Origin: Rubrivirga litoralis
GTDB taxonomy: Bacteria > Bacteroidota > Rhodothermia > Rhodothermales > Rubricoccaceae
Assembly (NCBI RefSeq): GCF_031846415.1
Contig: NZ_JAVRHT010000019.1
Coordinates: 1-64,000, forward strand
Direction of reading: 5' to 3'
DNA length: 64,000 nt
The translations under genes and the position numbers were made by a program. Shown here piece by piece: positions 8,050 through 15,484 of the stretch. Positions within the stretch are counted from its first letter, which is position 1. Every line of letters begins with the position of its first letter. The notes beneath the pieces were generated by a model. That model was not told where the DNA came from, did not search any database, and saw nothing but the letters and a program-made list of their open reading frames with translations.

Positions 8050-8679
8050 TCAACGGAAGGTTTCGATGGCGAGCGCGGCGACCAAGACGCCCTGGATGCA
8101 GACCGCGCTCTTGGGCACGCGCTGGTCGGGGTACTCCGGGTTCCGAGCCACCAGCCGGACGTGCGAGCCGTCCTCGACCACGTGCTTGAGCGTGTTCCCC
8201 TCGCCCTCGACGTAGACCGAGCACACGTCGGCCTCGGTCGGGTCCACGTCCGGCCGCATCACGAGCGTCATCCCCGGCAGGAGCCCGGCGCCGGTCATCG
8301 ACTCCCCGTCGACGACCAGGAGGTAGTCGCCCCGGCGCATGACCGGGACGAGGTCGGGGAGCGTCGCGACGAAGTCGTCGGCCTGGGCCTGGACGTCGGT
8401 GATGGGTCCCGCGGGGATCGTCCCGAGCCGGGGCCACGGCCGCGCCCGGCCGTGCCGCTCGCCCTCCGCCGTCAGCTCGATCTGGAGCGGGACGCCCCGG
8501 CCGCCGGACGTGAGCCGGACGAACCCGGCCGCCTCCAGCTTGCGGAGGTGGGCGTAGACGGCGGAGACGCCCTTGAGCCCCATCCGCCCGGCGAGCTCGA
8601 GCCCGTTGGGGACCTCACCCGTCCGGCGGAGGGCGTCGTGGATGATCCCGAGGAGCTCTTTCTGTCGGGGGTAGAGCAT
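8050..8679 (-). CDS. lexA: LexA-type SOS repressor
   Basis: This is a self-cleaving transcriptional repressor. The 209-residue protein has an N-terminal winged-helix DNA-binding domain (about 1-65). It then has the Ala90-Gly91 cleavage pair (GTIPAGPI), the catalytic Ser127 (DGESMTGAG) and Lys165 (NTLKHVV), so all peptidase residues are present. A plasmid or cargo copy would silence its targets until DNA damage or conjugation produces RecA filaments. Two inverted repeats lie just upstream (8693-8729) and could be its operators. It lies 41 bases upstream of the sigma factor gene on the same strand, so the three genes may be one SOS-controlled unit. Confidence 0.92.
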   Translation of the reverse strand: MLYPRQKELLGIIHDALRRTGEVPNGLELAGRMGLKGVSAVYAHLRKLEAAGFVRLTSGGRGVPLQIELTAEGERHGRARPWPRLGTIPAGPITDVQAQADDFVATLPDLVPVMRRGDYLLVVDGESMTGAGLLPGMTLVMRPDVDPTEADVCSVYVEGEGNTLKHVVEDGSHVRLVARNPEYPDQRVPKSAVCIQGVLVAALAIETFR

Positions 8680-8692
8680 TGTAGGGAGGGTG

Positions 8693-8729
8693 TGACAGGG
8701 AGACTGTCAGTTTACACCTTCTGGTGTCA
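8693..8729. promoter_or_regulatory. Two inverted repeats upstream of lexA (candidate operators)
   Basis: TGACAG and CTGTCA form a perfect palindrome with a 5-base gap (8693-8709). A second near-palindrome with half sites TTTACACC and GGTGTCAA follows four bases on. The second contains a TTGACA -35-like hexamer on the minus strand. This fits an autoregulated lexA promoter, but the operator sequence is not proven. Confidence 0.5.
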
Positions 8730-8860
8730 ATATGCGACCCGGGCGCCCAGAAAAGCCCGTTGCCCGGTCCCGAGGGGGACGCTCGGCGCCGCGTAAGCCG
8801 AACGTGGACAGAGGGATGGAGCCCAGGAAAAAAGTCGGACTCCGCGGCCTCGGACCCCGT

Positions 8861-8909
8861 GGGGGGCGCCGACGGCGTGACCCCCGGTGACACGCCGTCG
8901 TCGCCCCCC
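8861..8909. repeat. Strong inverted repeat upstream of the methyltransferase gene
   Basis: Two 19-base arms with one mismatch surround an 11-base loop; the arm core is CGACGGCGTG. It ends 28 bases before the methyltransferase ATG. The rest of the 8730-8937 stretch shows nothing else I recognise. Similar hairpins precede several other plasmid genes, so this may be an attenuator or terminator. Confidence 0.6.
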
Positions 8910-8937
8910 CACGAACCGGACCCCGCCCGCTCCCCCG

Positions 8938-9960
8938 ATGATTTCCGCTCCAACCACGCCCGACGCCACAGCCAGCCTCGACCTTGCCCGAGCGGTCGAA
9001 CGCTCCGTCGAGCGCTCCCGCCCCCTGTCGTCCGCCGACCTCTTCGCGCTGGCGGCCGACGCCTGGGGCGGCACGCTTGCCGAGGGCGCCTTCACGCCCC
9101 GCGACGCCTACGACGCCGCCGAGCTCGGGCTCCACCTCCACCTGCTCCGCGCCGTCGGGCCGCTCCCGTCTGACCCCGGGGCGGCCCGCGAGGCCCTCGC
9201 CGAGGTCGAGCGGCTCTCGGCGCTCCTGCCCAGCCAGACGCGTCGGACGGCGGAGCAGAACGACTACCAGCAGTTCTCGACGCCGGCCGCTTACGCGGGC
9301 CTCTGTGCGTGGGTGAGCGGGGTGGGGGAGGGGCACCGGGTGATCGAGCCCTCGGCCGGGACCGGCGCGCTGTGCGCGTTCGCGCTCGCGGCCGGTGCTA
9401 CGGTCTACGCCAACGAGCTCTCCGGCCGCCGCGCCGACACGCTGGCGGTCCTTCTGGACGAGGCCGGCCAGGACCCGTCGCAGACGCTCACGCGCGAGAA
9501 CGCCGACCACCTCGACGCCATCCTGGCGCCGTCGGTGCGCGCCGACGTGGTCTTGATGAACCCCCCGTTCTCCCAGACCGCCGGGCGCCTGGGCCGCCGC
9601 CGCGTCGTGACCGTCGGGACGAACCACGTGCTCCAGGCCCTCAAACGCCTGGAGCCCGGCGGGCGGCTGGTCGCCATCCTGAGCGCGGGCGTGCGGCGGG
9701 GGAGGCCCACGCACCGGCCGTTCTTCCAAGCGCTGGACGCGGCCCCCTACCAGCTCCGGGCCGACGTCGAGGTCGGCGGCGCCGTCTACCGCCCCTACGG
9801 GACCTCCGTCCGCACGCGGCTGCTCGTCGTGGACCGGGCGCTCCCCCTGGGGACGGGCACCGCCAGCGAGCGCGTGGAGGCCGTCGCCCAGGGCGTGGCC
9901 GCCGCCCTCGACGCCCTCACCCCCCTCCGCGCGGCGACCCGTGCCCCCCGGCCTCTCTGA
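8938..9960 (+). CDS. Adenine-methyltransferase-like protein of the helicase-associated type
   Basis: This 340-residue SAM-dependent methyltransferase-fold protein has motif I EPSAGTGAL (about 137-145) and the catalytic NPPF (208-211), the signature of N6-adenine or N4-cytosine methyltransferases. QQFSTP (111-116) is typical of the domain fused N-terminally to plasmid Strawberry-notch helicases. The matching helicase starts 18.8 kb downstream on the same strand. The last 14 codons overlap the convergent histidine kinase gene, so the natural C-terminus was probably replaced when the cargo block arrived. No target-recognition domain is visible, so base modification activity is uncertain. Confidence 0.8.
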   Translation: MISAPTTPDATASLDLARAVERSVERSRPLSSADLFALAADAWGGTLAEGAFTPRDAYDAAELGLHLHLLRAVGPLPSDPGAAREALAEVERLSALLPSQTRRTAEQNDYQQFSTPAAYAGLCAWVSGVGEGHRVIEPSAGTGALCAFALAAGATVYANELSGRRADTLAVLLDEAGQDPSQTLTRENADHLDAILAPSVRADVVLMNPPFSQTAGRLGRRRVVTVGTNHVLQALKRLEPGGRLVAILSAGVRRGRPTHRPFFQALDAAPYQLRADVEVGGAVYRPYGTSVRTRLLVVDRALPLGTGTASERVEAVAQGVAAALDALTPLRAATRAPRPL

Positions 9961-11230
9961 GCGGCCCGTCCCCCCCCGCCGGCACCACGGCCCGGACCGC
10001 CGTCCCCCGCTCGATCCCCGGCCCGACCTCGAAGGCGCCGCCCGCCAGGCGCGCCCGGTGGGCCATCGTCCGCAGCCCGGCCCCCTCCCGACGGGCGCCG
10101 TCCACCAGCCCGGCCCCGTCGTCCTCGACGGACAGCACGACGGCGGCGCCCTCGACGGAGAGGTCGACCTCGACGCGCCCCGGCGCGGCGTGCCGGAGCG
10201 CGTTCGTGACGGCCTCCTGGGCGATCCGGTACAGGTGCCGCTCGGCTTGGGCCGCCAGCGGCGCGAGGTCGGCGTCGGCCCGGAACGTGACCGTCACGCC
10301 CGACGCCTTCGTCGCCGTCCGCGCCAGGTCGGCCAGCGCCGAGGCCAGCTCGCCCGGCTCCATCACCGAGAGCGTCAGCCCGCGCGACAACCGCCGGACC
10401 TGGCCCACGGCGTCGTCCGCCATCCCGGCCGCGTCGGCCATCTCGGCGACCTCGACGGGCTCGCCCCGCTCCAGCCGCCGGACCAGGCCCCGGGCGTAGA
10501 GCGCGAGCCCGGTCAGGTGCGAGCCCACGCCGTCGTGGAGCTCGCGGCCGACGAGCGCCTGCGTCGCCTCGACCGACGCGAGCAGGTCGGCCTCCAACCG
10601 CTGGCGCTCGGCGACGCCGACGGCGAGCCGGACGGCGGCCCGGCGGACGGCCCGGGCCAGGAGCGCGAACGCGACGCCGACGCTGGGGAACAGGGCCGCC
10701 GTCCAGACCACGCTCTCGGCGCTCGGCGCCGGGCGGCCCCAGGCGAGCGCGAGGTAGGCCGCGCCGGCCGCGGCGCCGGCCAGCGCCGTCGCGCCGGGCA
10801 CCATCCGGAACGACGACAGGCCGACGAGGGCCATCAGGACCACGACCACCCCGTCGCCCCCCCGGGTGACCAGGCCGGCCCCCAGCGCGAACGCGCCGAC
10901 CTCGACCACGACGACGCCGTAGGCGGCGAGGTCCGACGGCGCGCGGCCGTCGCGCAACCGGGACTCGGCGTCGCGCCGGATCGCCCACTCGATGGCGGTC
11001 ATGACGGCCAGGAAGGTGACCACGGCCACCGCCGCCCCGAGCCCCGCCGCGCCGGGCTCCGCCAGCCGTCCCGCCAGCGCCCCGACGCCGATGCGGACCG
11101 CCAGCGCTACTGTCAGGACCCCGAAGAAGGCGCCGACCAGGCCCGACCGCGTCCGCTCGGCCCGGAGCAGGACGGCGTCGAGCGCCGCCTGGGCGTCGGA
11201 CCGGGGCGCGGTGGACGTGCGGGCGGCCAC
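9917..11230 (-). CDS. NarL-type sensor histidine kinase
   Basis: This membrane sensor of a two-component system has 437 residues. About six hydrophobic segments lie in residues 25-215 (a membrane sensor with no large extracellular loop). A HisKA_3 dimerisation domain carries the phosphoacceptor in RELHDGVGSH, and the ATPase domain has EAVTNALRHA (N box) and SVEDDGAGL (G1). The GTG start at 11230 overlaps the TAG of the response regulator, so the two are co-transcribed. The 3' end overlaps the methyltransferase gene tail to tail by 44 bases, which marks the left border of the chromosome-like block. The signal is unknown; the efflux operon next door is a plausible target. Confidence 0.9.
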   Translation of the reverse strand: MAARTSTAPRSDAQAALDAVLLRAERTRSGLVGAFFGVLTVALAVRIGVGALAGRLAEPGAAGLGAAVAVVTFLAVMTAIEWAIRRDAESRLRDGRAPSDLAAYGVVVVEVGAFALGAGLVTRGGDGVVVVLMALVGLSSFRMVPGATALAGAAAGAAYLALAWGRPAPSAESVVWTAALFPSVGVAFALLARAVRRAAVRLAVGVAERQRLEADLLASVEATQALVGRELHDGVGSHLTGLALYARGLVRRLERGEPVEVAEMADAAGMADDAVGQVRRLSRGLTLSVMEPGELASALADLARTATKASGVTVTFRADADLAPLAAQAERHLYRIAQEAVTNALRHAAPGRVEVDLSVEGAAVVLSVEDDGAGLVDGARREGAGLRTMAHRARLAGGAFEVGPGIERGTAVRAVVPAGGDGPLREAGGHGSPRGGG

Positions 11231-11886
11231 TACATCAGCCCCCGCTCCTGGGCGTGGCGGATGGCGTACCGCGTGAGGTCGCCGCCGGACGCGAGCCCCA
11301 GCTTCTTCTTGATCCGCGCCCGGTAGCTCTCGACCGTGTTCGGGCTCACGACCATCGCTCGGGCGATCTCCGACGTCTTGAGCCCGCGGCCCAGGTGCTC
11401 GAGCGCCTCCAGCTCGCGGTCTGAGAGCGCGTCGACGCCCGTCTCAGGGGTGGCCGCGGCGCCGCCGGAGAACTGGCGCACGATGGCCTCGGCCATCGAC
11501 GGGCTCACGTAGGTCCCGCCGCGCAGGACCCGGCGGACGGCCTCGACGATCTGGTCGCCGGCCTCGCTCTTCATGAGGTAGCCCCGCGCGCCCGCCTTGA
11601 GCACGCGCTCGGCGTACAGGCTCTCGTCGTGCATCGACACCACGAGGACCGGGAGCTCGGGGCGCGCGGCCTGGAGCGACTTCACCAGCTCCACCCCGTT
11701 CATCCCGTCCATCGACACGTCGGTCACGACCACGTCGCAGTCGTCGGGCAACGTCGCCAGCGCGTGCTCGGCGCTCTCGGCCTCGCCGCAGACCTCGAGG
11801 CCGGGCTCCTCGCCGATCAGGAACACGTAGCCCTTGCGGGTGACGGCGTGGTCGTCGACGACGAAGACGCGGCGGGTGAGGGACAC
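11230..11886 (-). CDS. NarL/FixJ-type response regulator
   Basis: This 218-residue DNA-binding regulator is the partner of the adjacent kinase. The receiver domain shows VVDDH, the phosphoacceptor Asp in VVTDVSMDGMNG, Thr/Ser in VVSMHDES and the lysine in YLMKSE. The C-terminal LuxR-type helix-turn-helix is ALSDRELEALEHLGRG to SPNTVESYRARIKKKL. I chose the GTG at 11886 because the receiver begins right after it; an upstream GTG at 11922 would add 12 proline-rich residues. It is divergent from tolC. A 17-bp palindrome that recurs twice elsewhere in the block lies between them and is a candidate binding site. Confidence 0.92.
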   Translation of the reverse strand: MSLTRRVFVVDDHAVTRKGYVFLIGEEPGLEVCGEAESAEHALATLPDDCDVVVTDVSMDGMNGVELVKSLQAARPELPVLVVSMHDESLYAERVLKAGARGYLMKSEAGDQIVEAVRRVLRGGTYVSPSMAEAIVRQFSGGAAATPETGVDALSDRELEALEHLGRGLKTSEIARAMVVSPNTVESYRARIKKKLGLASGGDLTRYAIRHAQERGLM

Positions 11887-11945
11887 GGAGCGGGGCGGGG
11901 GGGGGACCCCAAGGATAGACACGCGGGCCGGGGGAGCCCGCCTCT

Positions 11946-12014
11946 GTGGTGGGGGTCACCACGCGCCGCGGGACCGGTCCACCACGCCCGGGGGGTGGCC
12001 CCCGGTACGACCAA
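11946..12014. promoter_or_regulatory. Shared palindromic upstream element, copy 1 (before tolC)
   Basis: The palindrome GTGGTG-N5-CACCAC (11946-11962) is followed by a GC-rich segment ending near 12014. The same palindrome and a similar flank occur at 23875 and 25763. Here it lies between the response regulator and tolC. It may be a response-regulator operator or a common promoter element. Confidence 0.5.
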
Positions 12015-12067
12015 CACGGCCGCCGGGCGGGTTTACTGGGCACCCACCCGGACCGGCCCCGCCGCCC

Positions 12068-13918
12068 ATGCGCCCTCTCGCCCGCCTCCTCGACCTCGCC
12101 GCGCTGGCGACGATCGCCGCGCTCCCGCTCGTGGCCGCCGCCCAGGTCCCCGGGCCGCCCCAGCGCGCGGACTCGGCGTTCGTGCTCCAGGACGCGGCCC
12201 CCGTCGTGGTGTCCGATTCCGTGCTCCCCCCGCTGCCCGACATCCCCGCCGACGTCCGGCGGTCGGCGGCGTCGCTGCCGTACACGCCGCCGGCCCGGCC
12301 CGGCGCACTCCCGATGAGCCTGGACGAGGCCGTCCAGATCGCGCTCGAGAGCGGGTACAGCGCCCGCCTCGCGGCGCTCGACGTCGAGACGGCCCAGGCC
12401 CAGGTCCGCGAGGCCTACGGCGGGCTGTTCCCGCGCGTCGAGGGCTCGTCGAGCTACACCCGGAACGTGGCTCAGGCCAACCCCTTTGCCGGCTCCTCGG
12501 CCGCGTCGTTGTTCTCGGGCGGGGCCGCGACGGGCTGGCTCCAGTTCAACGAGGTCGCCCGGACCGACGGCGACCCGGCGACCCAGCCCATCACGCTCAC
12601 CGAGTACAACCGGCGCGTGGGCGCGGGCCAGGACGCCATCGGGTTCAACCCGGCGACCGACCAGGGCAACCCGTTCGGGACCGACAACCAGTTCACGAAC
12701 ACGCTCTCGGTCACCCAGCCGCTCTACTCCCCGACCGCGTTCGCAGCCGTCCGGGGCGCCCGCGCGCTCGTCGAGGTCAACGAGGCCGGGCTGGAGCAGC
12801 AGCGCGACGAGACCATCCACCAGGTCCGGCAGGCGTACTACCAGGCGGCCCTCGCGCTCGCCCAGGTCGGCGTGCTCGAAGGGTCGCTCGAGCGGACGGG
12901 CTCGACCTACGACGACGCCGTGCTCCTGGTCGCCCAAGGCGTCCGGCCCCGGTTGGAAGAGCTCAACGCCCGCGTCGACGTCGCCAACGTCCGCACCCAG
13001 CTGGCGACGGCGCGGACCGAGGCGGCCACGGCCACCGACCGGCTCCTGGTCGCGCTCGGGCTCCCGGTCGAGACGCCGGTCCAGCTCACGACGGCGCTCG
13101 CCGTCCCCAGCGACGACGTGTTCCGCGTCGCCGCGCTCGAGTCCGTGGACCAGGGGCCGGTCCCGGGCGAGCTGGCCGAGGTCGACCTCTCCGGGTTGGC
13201 GCTCGACGAGCGCCCCGACATCCGCCAGGCGGCGCTGGCCGTCCGGCTCCAGGAGGTCCAGAAGGGGATCACCGAGGCGGCCACGCGGCCGGGCCTGAAC
13301 GCCTTCGCCAACCTCAGCTACTCCGGCAACGTCCCCGACGACCGGACGAGCGTGTTCGCCGCGCCCGGCGACCCGTTCACGTTCCAGGAGAGCACGCCGG
13401 GCTTCTTCTCCGACGACTACTGGCAGCCGGCGCTCGCCGTCGGGCTCCGCCTCAACTGGACGCTGTTCGACGGCTTCCAGACGCGCCGCCGCGCGCAGCA
13501 GGACCAGATCGCCATCGACCGGGCCGAGGTCCAGCTCGAGCAGGCCCGGAACGCCGCCTCGCTCGAGGTGACGGCTGCGGCCCGCCAGCTCCAGAGCGCG
13601 CGCGAGCGCCTCCGCGCCCAGACCGAGACGGTCGAGACCGCCGAGGTCGCCTACTACTTCGCCACCGAGCGGCTCGACGTGGGCGCCGCCCCGCTCATCG
13701 ACGTCCGCCGCGCCTCGGACAACCTCGAGCAGTCCCGGCTCGCGCTCCTGCAGGCGGCCTACGACGCGCTCGTCGCCCGGAGCGACTACGAGCGGGCCAC
13801 GGGCGCCATCGAGCCCGGCGCGATCCGCCCGGCCGAGCCCTTCCCCGCCCTCGACCCGCCGGCCCAGACGCCCGCCGACCCCGAGACCGTGGTCGTCAGC
13901 CAGTCCACCACCCGCTGA
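12068..13918 (+). CDS. TolC-family outer-membrane efflux protein
   Basis: This is the outer-membrane exit duct of a tripartite pump. The 616-residue protein has a signal peptide (LLDLAALATIAALPLVAAA) at the N-terminus. Long alpha-helical repeats follow with the TolC-type DEAVQIALESGYSARLAALD and ALDERPDIRQAALAV stretches. It is longer than E. coli TolC by roughly 120 residues, partly in a loop near residues 140-210. The ATG at 12068 is chosen because it starts the signal peptide. The adaptor gene follows 85 bases downstream and the RND pump after that, so the three are one operon. Confidence 0.93.
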   Translation: MRPLARLLDLAALATIAALPLVAAAQVPGPPQRADSAFVLQDAAPVVVSDSVLPPLPDIPADVRRSAASLPYTPPARPGALPMSLDEAVQIALESGYSARLAALDVETAQAQVREAYGGLFPRVEGSSSYTRNVAQANPFAGSSAASLFSGGAATGWLQFNEVARTDGDPATQPITLTEYNRRVGAGQDAIGFNPATDQGNPFGTDNQFTNTLSVTQPLYSPTAFAAVRGARALVEVNEAGLEQQRDETIHQVRQAYYQAALALAQVGVLEGSLERTGSTYDDAVLLVAQGVRPRLEELNARVDVANVRTQLATARTEAATATDRLLVALGLPVETPVQLTTALAVPSDDVFRVAALESVDQGPVPGELAEVDLSGLALDERPDIRQAALAVRLQEVQKGITEAATRPGLNAFANLSYSGNVPDDRTSVFAAPGDPFTFQESTPGFFSDDYWQPALAVGLRLNWTLFDGFQTRRRAQQDQIAIDRAEVQLEQARNAASLEVTAAARQLQSARERLRAQTETVETAEVAYYFATERLDVGAAPLIDVRRASDNLEQSRLALLQAAYDALVARSDYERATGAIEPGAIRPAEPFPALDPPAQTPADPETVVVSQSTTR

Positions 13919-13927
13919 CACCGCGCC

Positions 13928-13960
13928 GGGGCGGCCTGACCGCGCATGGCGGGCCGCCCC
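13928..13960. repeat. Inverted repeat between tolC and the adaptor gene
   Basis: Perfect 9-base arms GGGGCGGCC and GGCCGCCCC flank a 15-base loop, 9 bases after the tolC stop. There is no T-run. It may lower expression of the downstream genes relative to tolC. Confidence 0.5.
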
Positions 13961-14003
13961 ACCCCCTTGCCCCGACGCCGACCCGGCCCCGACCTCGAGA
14001 CCC

Positions 14004-15434
14004 ATGATGCACCCCGACTTCGCCCCCCGGCCGCGCAAACGCGCGGGCCACCCGTTTCCCTCCGCAGTCCCGAGGCTCCTCGGGATCGCCCTCGCCGTGC
14101 TCGGCCTGCTCCTCGGAGCCGTCGCGCTGGCGGGCTGCGGCGGCGAGCCGGAGGCCGCCCAGGACTTCGAGATCCTCCAGCCCGACGCCGCGCTCGTCGA
14201 GGTCGTCGCCGTGAGCGGGACCACGTTCGAGGACGTGATCGAGCTGACCGGGACCGTCGACGCGGGCGAGGACGCCCAACTCTCGCCCAGCGCCTCGGGC
14301 GTGCTCACCTACGTGGCCCCGGTCGGCGCGCGCGTCGGCCGCGGCGGCGTGGTCGCGCGCGTCGACGCCGGGACGCAGCGGGCGGGCGTGGCCCAGGCCC
14401 GCGCGCAGGCGTCGCAGAGCCGGGCCGGGATCAACCAGGCCCAGGCCCAGGTGGCCCAGGCGCGCGCCGGCATCGAGGCCGGCCAGGCCCAGCGCCGCGC
14501 GGCGACGGCCCAGCTCCGCCTGGCCCAGCAGCAGGTCGAGCGCCAGCGGCCGCTCTTGCAGCAGCAGATCATCTCGCCGCTCGAGTTCGAGCAGGTCGAG
14601 GGCCAGCTCGCGTCCGCCCAGGCCCAGGTGGCCCAGGCCGACGCCCAGATCGCCCAGGCGCGCGGCCAGCTCGCCGCGGCCCAGGAGGGGGTCCAAGCCG
14701 CGCGCGCCGGCGCCGAGGCGGGCCAGGCCGGCGTCCAGAGCGCCCAGGCCCAGCTCTCCAACACGACCGTCCGCGCCCCGTTCGGCGGCGTCGTCGAGGC
14801 CCAGCTCGCGGAGCCCGGCGAGCTGGCGAGCCCCGGCCAGGCCGTCGTCCGCCTCGTCGGCGGCGGCGGCCTCCGCGTCGAGGCCGGCGTGCCCGAGCGC
14901 TACAGCGGCGAGATCGAGGTCGGCACCCAGGTCACCGTCCGCCCGACGGCCTACAGCGCCGAGCCGCGCGGGGGCCGCGTCGTCTTCGTCGGCACGGCCG
15001 TCGACGCCGGGAGCCGGACGTTCCCCATCGAGGTCGCCGTCGACAACGCCGACGGCGCGCTCCGGTCCGAGATGGTCGTCGAGCTGACCGTCACGCGCGC
15101 GCTCATCCAGGACGCCCTCGTGCTGCCCCAGGACGCCGTCGTCCGCGACGAGCGCGGGACGAGCGTGTTCGTCGCCGTCCCGGCCGACACCGCGGACGTC
15201 TTCGTGGCCGAGCGCCGGGCCGTCCGATTGGGGGCGTCCTCGGGCGGCGAGGTCGTCGTGGCCGAGGGCCTGCGCGTCGGCGACCGCGTCGTCGTGAGCG
15301 GCCAGAGCAGCCTGGCCGACGGCGACGCGCTCCAGGTCGAGGCGCGCGTCGCCCGCCGCCGCGCCCCGGCCGCGCCTGACGCCCCCGCCGGCCTCGTGGC
15401 CGACGCCACGGCCGCCGTCGAGCCCCAACGATAG
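14004..15434 (+). CDS. HlyD/AcrA-type periplasmic adaptor lipoprotein
   Basis: This membrane-fusion protein links the RND pump to the TolC duct. The 476-residue protein has a long N-terminal signal with a lipobox, ALAGC (Cys45), so it should be a lipoprotein. A biotinyl-lipoyl-like half follows (VEVVAVSGTTFEDVIELTG). An unusually long, regular Gln/Ala-rich coiled-coil hairpin occupies about residues 125-255 with a repeated AQAQVAQA pattern. A beta-barrel domain and a membrane-proximal domain close it. The coiled coil is codon-repetitive at the DNA level but is ordinary for the family. It lies 50 bases upstream of the RND gene. Confidence 0.93.
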   Translation: MMHPDFAPRPRKRAGHPFPSAVPRLLGIALAVLGLLLGAVALAGCGGEPEAAQDFEILQPDAALVEVVAVSGTTFEDVIELTGTVDAGEDAQLSPSASGVLTYVAPVGARVGRGGVVARVDAGTQRAGVAQARAQASQSRAGINQAQAQVAQARAGIEAGQAQRRAATAQLRLAQQQVERQRPLLQQQIISPLEFEQVEGQLASAQAQVAQADAQIAQARGQLAAAQEGVQAARAGAEAGQAGVQSAQAQLSNTTVRAPFGGVVEAQLAEPGELASPGQAVVRLVGGGGLRVEAGVPERYSGEIEVGTQVTVRPTAYSAEPRGGRVVFVGTAVDAGSRTFPIEVAVDNADGALRSEMVVELTVTRALIQDALVLPQDAVVRDERGTSVFVAVPADTADVFVAERRAVRLGASSGGEVVVAEGLRVGDRVVVSGQSSLADGDALQVEARVARRRAPAAPDAPAGLVADATAAVEPQR

Positions 15435-15484
15435 ACCGGAGCCCCGCCCTCCCCCCCCCGCGCCCCCCGCTTCCGCCCCCCGGC

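Noticed and set aside
14380..14765. DNA-level repeats inside the adaptor gene
   Set aside because: They encode the Gln/Ala-rich coiled coil of the HlyD-type adaptor and need no separate explanation.
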